A stretch of DNA of 64,000 nt from CAWARU01 sp963805795 (GTDB taxonomy: Bacteria > Pseudomonadota > Gammaproteobacteria > UBA6186 > Azoamicaceae), in the NCBI GenBank assembly GCA_963805795.1, contig CAWDVG010000001.1, positions 1,550,001 through 1,614,000 on the forward strand, written 5' to 3'. The stretch's first letter is position 1, and the number at the start of each line of letters is the position of its first letter. The notes under the pieces were generated by a model. It was not told where the DNA came from. It did no database searches and saw nothing but the letters and a program-made list of their open reading frames with translations. The position numbers and the translations under genes were made by a program. Positions 47,087 through 57,139 of this stretch are shown here, piece after piece.

Positions 47087-47533
47087 TTAATTTGAAACGA
47101 CGGAAATCTTAAGCTGAGTAGTAGAATCGCTGCCCTGCATCTGAATTTCCACTTCGTAATCACCAATCATACGAATGGGTGCTGGAAGACGAATTTCTGT
47201 TCTGGCGACATCATGACCTTCCGCCTTTAAGGCTCGAGCAATTTCATGCACGCCAACTGAACCAAATAAACGCCCTTCTTCACCTGCTTGTGCTGCAATT
47301 GAAATCACAACACCTTCCAATTTAGCTGCACGTCCTCTCGCTTGAACTAAACGTTCTTCAGCTGCCTTTTCCAGCTCTGCTTTTTGTGATTCGAAACGAG
47401 CCATATTAGCAGCAGTCGCGGGTAAAGCTTTCCCAGTAGGAATCAAATAATTACGAGCAAAGCCTGGCTTCACGTTCAACAATTGGCCTAGATTGCCCAA
47501 TTTAGCTACTCTTTCTAGTAAAATAATGCGCAC
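47087..47533 (-). CDS. rplI: 50S ribosomal protein L9
   Basis: 148 aa with the L9 signature KLGNLGQLLNVKPGFARNYLIP, a long connecting helix (KAELEKAAEERLVQ) and the C-terminal globular domain. Start is GTG at 47533 with AGAGGTG upstream. Part of the rpsF-rpsR-rplI cluster. Confidence 0.97.
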   Translation of the reverse strand: MRIILLERVAKLGNLGQLLNVKPGFARNYLIPTGKALPATAANMARFESQKAELEKAAEERLVQARGRAAKLEGVVISIAAQAGEEGRLFGSVGVHEIARALKAEGHDVARTEIRLPAPIRMIGDYEVEIQMQGSDSTTQLKISVVSN

Positions 47534-47570
47534 AATATCACCTCTTATTCATTACTCATTTTTAAATTGC

Positions 47571-47801
47571 TTAAACCTTATGTTGATCACAATAAGGTAA
47601 CAAAGCCAAATAACGTGCCAATTTAATAGCTTTTGCTAATTGCCGTTGATAACGAGCCTTGGTGCCAGTGATACGGCTTGGAACAATCTTCCCGCTTTCA
47701 GTAATATAGCTTCTTAATGTTGCCAGATCTTTGTAATCGATCTGTTTAACATTCGCGGCGGTAAAACGACAAAATTTTCTACGACGAAATTGACGAGACA
47801 T
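47571..47801 (-). CDS. rpsR: 30S ribosomal protein S18
   Basis: 76 aa: RRRKFCRFTAANVKQIDYKD and RITGTKARYQRQLAKAIKLAR are diagnostic. It pairs with S6 on the 16S platform. Confidence 0.97.
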   Translation of the reverse strand: MSRQFRRRKFCRFTAANVKQIDYKDLATLRSYITESGKIVPSRITGTKARYQRQLAKAIKLARYLALLPYCDQHKV

Positions 47802-47833
47802 TTTTCTTCCCCTTCTCTAAGTTCTCTAGCTCA

Positions 47834-48256
47834 TTAACCAGCGATTTGATCTTCTTCAAAGTTATAAGAATCGTCGAAATTATCAAAACCGCGTTCACGT
47901 CCTCTGCCAGATCGACCTTCTCTACGATCATCTTTTTCTTTCAATAAGGCAGAAGGCTCGGTCACTGCTGAATCAAGATTTAAGACGACATGACGAATCA
48001 CTGCATCATTATAACGAAATGCGTTGGTGAGTTCTGTGAGGGTTTCTAAATTGCATTCAACGTTCATGAGAATATAATGAGCTTTGTGAAGCTTATTAAT
48101 GGGATAAGCCAATTGCCGACGACCCCAATCTTCAAGACGATGAATGGCACCCCCTTTGGTTTCAATATTCGAGCGATAGCGTTCTAGCATGGCTGGAACT
48201 TGTTCGCTCTGGTCGGGGTGGACCATAAATATAATTTCATAATGGCGCATAGACAT
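47834..48256 (-). CDS. rpsF: 30S ribosomal protein S6
   Basis: 140 aa from ATG 48256, 8 nt after GGAG; another ATG at 48250 gives the family-like MRHYEIIFMVHPDQ start. An S6 core of about 100 residues is followed by an Arg/Gly/Asp-rich tail (RREGRSGRGRERGFDN). First gene of the S6-S18-L9 operon. Confidence 0.96.
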   Translation of the reverse strand: MSMRHYEIIFMVHPDQSEQVPAMLERYRSNIETKGGAIHRLEDWGRRQLAYPINKLHKAHYILMNVECNLETLTELTNAFRYNDAVIRHVVLNLDSAVTEPSALLKEKDDRREGRSGRGRERGFDNFDDSYNFEEDQIAG

Positions 48257-48323
48257 CAAATAAACTCCCTATGGTTTAAGTAAGCCTTCCAACAATAAAT
48301 CAGTAAGGCAAGGAGAAATAAAA

Positions 48324-48374
48324 ATGGGCAAAGGCCCATGATTTCACTTACAAATACAACATAATATTTGTAAG
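48324..48374 (-). promoter_or_regulatory. rpsF leader hairpins
   Basis: In the minus-strand leader of rpsF two hairpins lie in tandem: CTTACAAATA/TATTTGTAAG (48347-48374), then ATGGGC/GCCCAT (48324-48339) followed by TTTTTATTT, a terminator-like structure about 70 nt before the start. This is the place where S6:S18 feedback regulation is known in other bacteria. The rest of the spacer up to 48623 shows no gene. Confidence 0.5.
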
Positions 48375-48623
48375 CCCGCAGTGTACCACTATTAATTTAT
48401 AAATGAAACCCCTGCCCCCAGGTGCTGCAGACCGCAACTTACAACAATGCCGTCAAAATTCAGATTACAGCCTATAAAATTTTCCTAAGCAAAATTTTCC
48501 CCACGCATTCGTTTACGAAGAGAATAACTTAAGTTGATCTTTTAAAAAAAAATCGGGATATTGTCCTAGAATTTAACAATATTAGGTATAGGCTGTATTT
48601 GAAGTTTTAAGGAGAAAAACAAC

Positions 48624-49277
48624 GTGATATTACACAGAATCAGAACACTGCGTCTGCCCATCTTACTCCAAACCTTTTTTGGACTGTTATTCGTTTCTAT
48701 TTCCGCTGGCTGCTCTCCCAAAGTTCCTTATCTTTCTCCCAACCAAGTGAGTCAATACATACATAAAAAAATGGGGGTCGGGCCCACTCGTGAAATTATT
48801 GTGGTAGACGCCCGAAAACAAACTTTATCTATTATCAAAGATGATCAAGTCAAAAAAACCTATACTATCGCCACAGGCAGAAAAGGACTTGGACAAGCGG
48901 CAAATTCTCTTAAAACCCCACTCGGACTGCATCGTATTAATGAAAAGATTGGTGATGGCGTTCCTAAATATGGCATTTTTAATCGTCGACAATATGTGGG
49001 CACTACTGCAAAAAAATTACCCAAAATCCTGCAACAAAAAGATTATATTTCCACTCGAATTTTACGCCTAGAAGGCTTACAGCCAGGTTTTAATAAAGGT
49101 CGAGATTGGTTTGGAAGAGTTGTCGACACCGAAAAAAGAGCCGTTTATATTCATGGGACAACCTTTGAAAAGGCGCTTGGTTTCCCAAGCACCAAAGGTT
49201 GTGTGCATATGAGCGCAGATGATGTTATTTCACTTTTTAATTCCGTACCGGTTGGAACCTTGGTTTGGATTAATTAA
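48624..49277 (+). CDS. L,D-transpeptidase (YkuD family), probable lipoprotein
   Basis: 217 aa from GTG 48624 with AAGGAG upstream. The signal region ends with SAGCSPK, a likely lipobox. The YkuD domain (REIIVVDARKQTLSI...) ends with the catalytic pair YIHGTTFEKALG...STKGCVHMSADD. It would form L,D cross-links in peptidoglycan or attach lipoproteins to it, in the periplasm. Divergent from rpsF; convergent with the ankyrin gene. Confidence 0.9.
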   Translation: MILHRIRTLRLPILLQTFFGLLFVSISAGCSPKVPYLSPNQVSQYIHKKMGVGPTREIIVVDARKQTLSIIKDDQVKKTYTIATGRKGLGQAANSLKTPLGLHRINEKIGDGVPKYGIFNRRQYVGTTAKKLPKILQQKDYISTRILRLEGLQPGFNKGRDWFGRVVDTEKRAVYIHGTTFEKALGFPSTKGCVHMSADDVISLFNSVPVGTLVWIN

Positions 49278-49341
49278 TAATGATGTTTGTTGTTCCTCAG
49301 TATGTTTAAAAGACAACGAGCATCCGAAAGAGATTGATTGT

Positions 49342-51321
49342 TCAAGAAAAAGTAATGGTAAATAATTGCGAAGGAAGTATGGCTTCTTCGTATCGACCGA
49401 TAACTCTTTGTAATGCTTTGTTGTAATTCTTCCAACAATCTGCTTTATATAGTGTAGATGTAATCTCATTCTTTGCGGTTTTAATGAACAGTCTTGCTAA
49501 GTCTGCATGTTCTTGAAGCAGCCCAAATGCCTCATGAAGCTCTTTAGAATGATTATTTCCTCCATTCTCAAAATCCTTAATTTTTTTTGCGTATTGATCG
49601 ACTGCATAGTCTATTTCTGCCAATCGTCGAGTTTTGAATGCAAGTGTTTTGGCATTAGCTTGCTGTGGTAAAACAGGGTTATCATGTATAGTCACACTAA
49701 AATTAACGATAACCTCACCATCTGGTGCAATTGAAAAGTTGGTTGAAGACCTAAATGAATTGTTATCAAGATCTAATTTAGCCTGTGGATCACCTAGGGT
49801 ATGAAGAAGATCAAAGGGATTACTTGTCGCAGCAGTGGCGAGAGCAGCTGACGAGGCAGTCGTGGCAGCAGGTGTAATAACACCTGCTGCAGTCACAGTT
49901 GTCATAGTCCCTGCTGTTGCAGCACCTTTGGTTTGCAACAAAAAGTCTTTATCATGCTCGTCTTTGATATCATTTGATAAACATACAGAATGAAGGTTAT
50001 TAAACATGATAAGACTAGATTCTCTATTGTTCTGATAGTCTGCATTGGTTTTAATATCTAGAACTGTTTTGCTTTGTGTACTCATTTCTATTTGTTTTTG
50101 TAGTTGCATCTGCTTTTGATATTGCTTAGCCAAGTCATTTATCTTTGGGGAGAGCGTAGCTTTTAGTATGGTTACACCAACCAGAATCATTCCTGCATCA
50201 CTAAATGCAAAGCGAGGCATATTAAATTCAATAATATCAGTTATCTGATCCTGGGGTAAATCTGCTATTTTGGGTATTTTTTTAATTTTAAAAACTGTTA
50301 AATTCACCAATCGCTGTATTGCATTGACTAAGATGCGGCTACATAACTTATCCGTCTCTGCAGAAACATCCATATAATGAGGATTAGATTTTCTTGCAAC
50401 CACAACGTCAAGAGGTGTGTGTCCTACATTATTTTTCGCTGCTAAACATGCCATTTGTTCTTCAGTTGATAACTGTGCAATATGGGCGAGTAACGCTCTT
50501 AAAACATTAACTTGTCCATTAATACAGGCCAAATGTAAGGCTGTATTTTTAGTTTCAGTTCTTTGATTGAGATATGCTCCTAATTTCAAAAACTTTGCGC
50601 AAGAATGCTGAGTAAGGACTCCGGCTCTAATCTCTGCAAATAATTTTAATGAGGCACCTGAGATAGTGAAAATTTCTAGGTTATCTCTTTCAAACAGATC
50701 CGCTAATTCGGAAATTCCTAAGCCTTCGTTATCCCTTTCTTCTATATTGGCACCTAAAGATACTAATTGCTTAAAGAGTTTTACAAATCAAACCTAATTT
50801 TGAGTTGTTTGCAAAATAATTCGACTAAAGGAGTATATCCTGAAAAAGCAGCACGCATTAAGGCCGTGCCCATAGGTGTGACGAAGTTAATATCGGCTCC
50901 AGCTTTTAATAAAAACTCTGCGGTTGCCACTGATGTATCATTTGGATTATTTCTACAGGGGAGATCGATTTCATTTGTAGAAAAGGCAGCAGTCATAGCT
51001 AGATCGGTTAAAATAGTAGATCCATCATTGACTGGAGTATTAACTCCGAACCCTCGTTCTATAAATAATTTTACTAAATCACCATGACCACCGCATAAAG
51101 CGAGAGAAATAGGATGCTGACTCCCATCATCAGGATTAAGATTCGCACCGAAATCAAGTAGTTCAGTTGCAATGTCTAGATAACCATTACGAGCTGCCCA
51201 CATCAGTGGAGTCCAACCTACGCCATTTTCTCTATAGTTTGGATCTGCTCCTTTTTCTAGTAACGTATGAACAGGGATCCTCTTGACCTGTTATTACAGC
51301 TATAATTAATTCGCTACTCAT
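49342..51321 (-). pseudogene. Ankyrin-repeat protein with two compensating frameshifts
   Basis: AGGGGG precedes ATG 51321 (MSSELIIAVITGQEDP). Within CCC at about 51270 one base too many shifts the frame; the next frame continues VHTLLEKGADPNYRENGVGWTPLMWAARN. Near 50785 one base is missing and the original frame resumes (KLFKQLVSLGANIEERDNEG...TKNTALHLACINGQVNVLRALL). The repaired protein would be about 660 aa: roughly six ankyrin repeats in the first 300 residues, then a helical region and an Ala/Thr-rich linker (TAAGVITPAATTASSAALA). It starts 17 bp after the giant gene's stop, so the two form an operon. Candidate effector; broken or mis-sequenced. Confidence 0.75.
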
Positions 51322-51338
51322 TTTTCCCCCTGATATCA

Positions 51339-54300
51339 TCACCGGTATTTAGGTACCTTATGCACATGTGCGCCTGGAATTAACTCTCCACCATTGGTAT
51401 TCGGTTGAACATCGGGTTTTGCGTTAAACTGATTTAAATAAAGTCTGCCATTCACATGAGAGGCCGACTTATCGTTTGAGGCCCCGCCACTACCGCTGCC
51501 ATTGCTTCCACCACTTCCAGCACTTCCGGCTGTTGCCGTTGCCACATGATTATCCAATAATGTCTTATTATGAATAACCTTTTCTGGATACTTTTCATGC
51601 AAGGCCTTTACGGCCGCTTCAACCAGCTTAATAAGAACCTCTTCTTTTTCATGTTTTAAATAAGCATTCATGATGGTTTTAGCGTGCTCTGAAAGGAACT
51701 TAAGATCGATATCTAAAAAGCTTTGAATACCAGAAAATCCTAAAACAAGCTCAAAAAACGTTTTGAGTAAGACTTCTTGAGCCACTTTTATATTCTCGTC
51801 TTTTAATTTTAAAGGCGCAATCATCTGTACAATGTCTTGACGATGTTTGCGATGTTCAGACTTTAAGAAAATCTGAGCCAACATATGCAGATGAACCTCA
51901 ATACCATTCGTTTTACAAAAATCTAAATAGCTTTGTAAAAATAAGACCCTATCTGTGCCAGAAAAGCTCTTATAAAACATAAGCGCAACTCTGTTGGCTG
52001 CATTTAATGCTTCATCTAAGACCTTTGGATCATTTTTTGCAAATTGTTTAAAGAAATTCGCAAAGCTAATAGAACATAATAAAGTCTTAGCAGAAGAAGA
52101 CCATCCGCAATTACCGCTTTTTTGAATTTTCTTTTTAATATGAAAAATCTTTTGCAAAGTTAAGGGCTCTATGGCTGCATTAAAATGGTCCACCGTAAAA
52201 TCACTTTCATTCGATTTATGCAAAAGCTGAGCTGCTTTCACTATGTTTTCTGGTTTTGCGACACTGTATAAGGTAATGCCGCTGTTTTTATAATTTTCAT
52301 CGATGACACCCCCGCGATCTGATAACATACAATAATGCTTAGCACCCGCCGAAAAGAATACTGCCCCCGTGAGGTGTGCCCAACGTCTTTTTTCTGAATC
52401 TTTTGAATTCAAAAACACGGGAATTGCAACTGTATCTTGCCCTGAAACTTTAGCAGCTTGACTCAAACGTTTCTGCAATTTTTCATTATCACTCTGCAGC
52501 AGAATATCAGCGATGTCTTGTTGGATACTATCTACTATATGCTTCCAGGCTGCTTCATTCAGATCACTAAAGGCAGTTTTTCTAATATCCTCTAATGTCT
52601 TTGCATAGGCAGGATTTTTCATAAATTCAACAAAGGCCTTTTGAAGTTCTGAAGCCATGGTCACAGCATAACTGCCTTCTAACTGCTCATCCCTCACTCC
52701 AAATCGATGCGCAAGCAAATGCTCCATCCATATTTTTTTCATGTTTTTATATAACGTTTTATAATTGTCACTATCCGATGCAGTAGGCGGTATTAAAGCA
52801 GCCACAATGGGTTGTGATTTTGAAAAACGTTCTAAGGTTTCTCCGTACTGTTCAAACTTCAGCCCTTTATTGGCCAAATCTTTAAGGGCAGTCACAATAA
52901 AGGTTTTTTCCTTTTCAACATTAATAAATTGTGGATTATAAAGATTCAGAGGAACGATCCCTAAAGCATCATAAATTGCTATTTTGAAGTTGGTGTCTAC
53001 AAATAAGGATGAATGATATTTTTGCGTAGAGGAAGAAGCGATTTCGAGAAAATGATCAATAAATAATTGTGTGATACCATTCCTGTCATTTGCATCTAGA
53101 CATTTAAACAGGGTCTCGGCATGCAACTTAGGAATATAGCGATATACTGCACGATCATCAGAAAGATAGATTTCTGAAGAGTTCAAATCTAGCAATCTTA
53201 TTAAAAATGAGCCTTGATGGGCTGTATAAGCTTTCATAACAAAATCAATCATATTTTTTATGATTTCTGCAAATTGCTTGCAATCTTGAATCACAACGGC
53301 ATGTCTCAGTAAATAATAGGTTTCCAGTTGGATTCTTTTGATAAAATGCTCATTTATAATTAAATTTTTGCTATGGGTTTCATCTAGCTGCTTTTGGTTT
53401 ATTTGTGCAACCTGGGCAGGATCTCTCAGCATCGAAATACCAAGGCCCGTTAAATGAGCTTGCAAAGCTTTCATAAATGTTGCTGCATGCTGGACTTCCA
53501 AAGTAGGATCTAGAGCAATTTCTTGACTATGTTGCTGTATCGCGCTGTTTATTAAGAAATAAAGAATGAGATCCTGTTCATTTTCATTCAGCAGGACACA
53601 GAAGGTTTTAATTTCCTCTTCATCCCAATCTAGCATATTTGCAATTAATGAGTGGGCAACAGGAAATTGCTTCAAATAGGGAAGTAACATAAGAATAACT
53701 TTAGCAAAATCTTGATAATTTCTTGCCTTTAAATTTTCACCCAATAAAGCTATACCATGTAATGCCCATAATTGCAATTCATCTGCATCGGCCTTTTTAA
53801 ATGCCACTTCAAATTTTTGTTTTAAGTCCTCTTCGGCCATTAATAAACCGGGTTGGAATCCTGGTTTTTCAGACAAACTATTATATATAAGCGTTTTTAT
53901 GGTATTGAGTTCAACTTTATCTATACCATTTTCTTTTGCGAAAAGAACGAAAAATTTAGAATCTAATAAAACCCATGCTAACAAACCTGCTTGTTCCGGT
54001 TTAAATAAACTAAATAAAGCACTCTTCTGTGATGGGGTCAAACCAAAAAATGAATTCCTCAATTCCAATTCACCAGCATTATATGACGCGTGATTTAATG
54101 AAATAATAGACTGTACTAAATGAGATAAATTTTTTGCAGACATTATACCGGCTCTTCCACCTAATTGAGCTTTAAGAAGGTGATATTTAATATGGCTACC
54201 TAATAAATTACAACTCAAGTATTTTTGAATGCTTTTTGGTTGCTGCTCTGCTAATTTATTCCATTCATCCAAATGTTTTTGAGAGGGCAAAACGAGCCCT

Positions 54301-56942
54301 AATCCATTGCTCAGCATTTCGATTATTTGAATTTTAAAAGCCCCAAACCCTATTCTTTTTTGAGCGTCATAATAAACAAATGTGTCGAAGTCTAATAAAT
54401 CCATCAGTTCAAAATAAAGGCTGGGACGCAAATATGCAAATGAGGCAAGGTTCACTTTTTCAAGCAGGAGAGCAATATACTGAATTCTTGACTGATTCAC
54501 TTCTATTCTATAACCGGATGTATTGCCATCAGAATTATGGGCATAAAGCGATAATGCCGTGCAGAGTTTATTGTATCCTTCCGTCATCAAAATCTGGGTG
54601 AGATCTTTCTGAATGGATACCAAGACCTCGGCAAACTGCTTATAGTCCTTTGTTTGAAAGCATTGAGCCAATTTATTGTATTTTTCACCATAATAGGGTT
54701 TATAGACCCTCATCCAAGTTTCAGACGGTTTTTCTCCTACCACTGCCTCCGGCGAAACCCTAAAACCCGACTGTTCCAGCCTATTCGATTTAGTGTAAGG
54801 TAAAATGTTGCCTAAATTTTCCGAACTGTTTTTAACACCAAGCCATGCATACACTCGCATTTGAAAGTTTATATAATATTTTTCTAGCTTTTCTCTTTCT
54901 AAACGTATTTTTTCGTCTGTAATATAAAATTCAGAAACTCGCTCTTTGGACTGTTCACTTAGCGTTTCGATAGCATCTCTCAAGATAAAATCAGTAATAA
55001 GTTTCCCCAAAAGTATGGGATCATTTTTATCCAGCGCGTGGAAAAATGGCGCCACTTGATGAGGTTTCCACTCAAATATTTCTATTAAAAATTTGTCCTG
55101 TTTTTTCTGATGTGCCTTTACAGAAAACTGCAGCAATGCCTCTATAATACTTGCAAAATGCCTATCTTCATGATGTTCTAAAGCATCACGCAACATGGCT
55201 TCTATTTCAAAAGTAATTTCTGGCAAAGAATACTTGGAGGGCTTATTCTCCATCCATTGCGATGCCTGTTTTATTAAAAAATGAATGTCATTAAATAATT
55301 CCACATGTTTATAGGCAACGTCTGAATTAAAGAGATGCTTCTTAAAATCAAGCACTTCGGCTTCTTGCATATTAAAAAGAGGGGCAAGACTCTCGGATAT
55401 TGCTAAGCCATCCAGCACATACCATAACATAAGAGCAAAACGCTTATTTTTTATCATGAAACTGATTTCATCGCTGCTTAAATCGAATTTCATTGAATGG
55501 CCGCTTAAAAGCTTTTCCATGGAAGGGTTATTTATTGCAGTTTGACAAACCCCTGAAAGTACTTTCACACATTGAGCTTTATCCTTAACTCTAAATGCCT
55601 CACAAAATAGAAGATATGTTTGTGCAATACTACTTTTCAATTGATTGAGATCACTGACCTGTAGGGCTTGAGTCAAATGATTATTAACCTCATCCCAGGT
55701 AGGTAACAAAGCTTTTTTGCCTAAAACTTTAGCTCCTTCAGACAACAATTGATCCGTAAAGGTTTTTAAAACCAGTGCCGATGAATTATTTTTTCTGGCA
55801 ATATTACCCAAAAGAAAGATAGAGAATATATAAAATATCAATGGCTTATTTTCATGGCTCATAAAATCAACCATGAGTTGTGTATTATTCGCTTCTAAAG
55901 CACCCGCTGCCATACGGATAAAATACAATTGCATCTTGTCATTTTGATATTGACCATCCGCTATTGCCTTGCTATCTAAAATATCTTTCCTCGAATCTAA
56001 AACATCTTTATTGTTGGTGGCAGCTGCGACAAAAGGCGCGCTGGAGTTAATAGCTGTAGAGCTAGTAACAGAGTTTCCGTTTGCAGTTATATTTGAATGG
56101 GCAGCAATAGTCCCAGCACTACCCACTGGTTTTTGATTTAATTCATTTTCTTGTTTTGAACCCGCATTTTTGACAGGCCTAAGCTGCTGTCTATATAAGT
56201 CAATCACTGGGCAAATCACTGTCAATACAAACTGAGCCAATAACTTCGGTTGATTATTGAGATATAAATATTCAAAGGTAGGAAAATCAAGAAGTTCAGA
56301 ATAATTTTTTCCTATCTGGACTAATCTTGCATCAATGGCTGCCTCATCGGCTAGGGTTAAAATATCTGGCATTTCCTTGGCTAGTGTTTTTTGAAGTTCC
56401 TCTAAATTTTTTATAGAAGGTCTGCAAATTAAACCTTGCTTTTCTAATGCATCGTAAACACGTTCCTTAAAGCTAGAAATACTATTTTTATTTAAATTCA
56501 ATTCTTCACTAAATTTTTCCAAATATTGTAAATTTATAATAAAGAATGCAATTTTGCCTAAGGCATCTTTATCAAATGTTTTAATTATCAATTCTAATGT
56601 TTCTAGTTCTTCTGATCTTAAACCCAAGGCAATGACGATTTTATCGTAACTTTTCGTTTCTGCTGCAAAACGGCAAAATTCAACACAATTCTTTATGATA
56701 TGGGCAAATATTTCCGCTTGATTATTTTGATAAGCAGTTTTCATTACTTCTAATAAAGTTGAGCGAATATTAATAAGCTCTTCTATTTGTTTCGCGGCTA
56801 CCGCTTTCTTTAACCTAGCCAAAAGTTCATCAGCAATTTTATGACCCAATTTATGTGAATGTTCTTCTTTAATTTTTAACTCAGTTTCCTCGCTCATTTC
56901 TGTGGTTATTTTTTTATCGATAGTTGCAGCTAGAGTGGACAT
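51339..56942 (-). CDS. Giant (1867 aa) effector-like protein of unknown function
   Basis: AGGAG lies 6 nt before ATG 56942. No signal peptide, no membrane segment. Almost entirely helical, with recurring units of the type ...FAxxIxxxxxFxxxA... that suggest an alpha-solenoid, and an Asn/Ser/Ala-rich linker near residues 265-310. Near the C-terminus a possible cysteine-peptidase pair appears: H1536 in AGAKHYCMLSDRGG and C1612 in QKSGNCGWSSSAK. A similar pair occurs in the gene at 62710. The last 80 residues contain a Gly/Ser-rich linker (GSAGSGGSNGSGSGG). I recognise no family. Operon with the broken ankyrin gene downstream. Confidence 0.65.
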   Translation of the reverse strand: MSTLAATIDKKITTEMSEETELKIKEEHSHKLGHKIADELLARLKKAVAAKQIEELINIRSTLLEVMKTAYQNNQAEIFAHIIKNCVEFCRFAAETKSYDKIVIALGLRSEELETLELIIKTFDKDALGKIAFFIINLQYLEKFSEELNLNKNSISSFKERVYDALEKQGLICRPSIKNLEELQKTLAKEMPDILTLADEAAIDARLVQIGKNYSELLDFPTFEYLYLNNQPKLLAQFVLTVICPVIDLYRQQLRPVKNAGSKQENELNQKPVGSAGTIAAHSNITANGNSVTSSTAINSSAPFVAAATNNKDVLDSRKDILDSKAIADGQYQNDKMQLYFIRMAAGALEANNTQLMVDFMSHENKPLIFYIFSIFLLGNIARKNNSSALVLKTFTDQLLSEGAKVLGKKALLPTWDEVNNHLTQALQVSDLNQLKSSIAQTYLLFCEAFRVKDKAQCVKVLSGVCQTAINNPSMEKLLSGHSMKFDLSSDEISFMIKNKRFALMLWYVLDGLAISESLAPLFNMQEAEVLDFKKHLFNSDVAYKHVELFNDIHFLIKQASQWMENKPSKYSLPEITFEIEAMLRDALEHHEDRHFASIIEALLQFSVKAHQKKQDKFLIEIFEWKPHQVAPFFHALDKNDPILLGKLITDFILRDAIETLSEQSKERVSEFYITDEKIRLEREKLEKYYINFQMRVYAWLGVKNSSENLGNILPYTKSNRLEQSGFRVSPEAVVGEKPSETWMRVYKPYYGEKYNKLAQCFQTKDYKQFAEVLVSIQKDLTQILMTEGYNKLCTALSLYAHNSDGNTSGYRIEVNQSRIQYIALLLEKVNLASFAYLRPSLYFELMDLLDFDTFVYYDAQKRIGFGAFKIQIIEMLSNGLGLVLPSQKHLDEWNKLAEQQPKSIQKYLSCNLLGSHIKYHLLKAQLGGRAGIMSAKNLSHLVQSIISLNHASYNAGELELRNSFFGLTPSQKSALFSLFKPEQAGLLAWVLLDSKFFVLFAKENGIDKVELNTIKTLIYNSLSEKPGFQPGLLMAEEDLKQKFEVAFKKADADELQLWALHGIALLGENLKARNYQDFAKVILMLLPYLKQFPVAHSLIANMLDWDEEEIKTFCVLLNENEQDLILYFLINSAIQQHSQEIALDPTLEVQHAATFMKALQAHLTGLGISMLRDPAQVAQINQKQLDETHSKNLIINEHFIKRIQLETYYLLRHAVVIQDCKQFAEIIKNMIDFVMKAYTAHQGSFLIRLLDLNSSEIYLSDDRAVYRYIPKLHAETLFKCLDANDRNGITQLFIDHFLEIASSSTQKYHSSLFVDTNFKIAIYDALGIVPLNLYNPQFINVEKEKTFIVTALKDLANKGLKFEQYGETLERFSKSQPIVAALIPPTASDSDNYKTLYKNMKKIWMEHLLAHRFGVRDEQLEGSYAVTMASELQKAFVEFMKNPAYAKTLEDIRKTAFSDLNEAAWKHIVDSIQQDIADILLQSDNEKLQKRLSQAAKVSGQDTVAIPVFLNSKDSEKRRWAHLTGAVFFSAGAKHYCMLSDRGGVIDENYKNSGITLYSVAKPENIVKAAQLLHKSNESDFTVDHFNAAIEPLTLQKIFHIKKKIQKSGNCGWSSSAKTLLCSISFANFFKQFAKNDPKVLDEALNAANRVALMFYKSFSGTDRVLFLQSYLDFCKTNGIEVHLHMLAQIFLKSEHRKHRQDIVQMIAPLKLKDENIKVAQEVLLKTFFELVLGFSGIQSFLDIDLKFLSEHAKTIMNAYLKHEKEEVLIKLVEAAVKALHEKYPEKVIHNKTLLDNHVATATAGSAGSGGSNGSGSGGASNDKSASHVNGRLYLNQFNAKPDVQPNTNGGELIPGAHVHKVPKYR

Positions 56943-57139
56943 ATTAAACTCCTATTATTAAATGCAGATATTTAACTTAATCTTAATGGATAATTAGGCT
57001 CTATAAAATTTACTTATTAAGTTTCAAAGGCTACCATATTAATTACATAAAAATCAATCAATATCATATAAAAATTAAATTTTTTTGAAAATGGCCGCCA
57101 AACACTCGATGAAGTTTTTGAGATTAGCTGAAACCTCGC

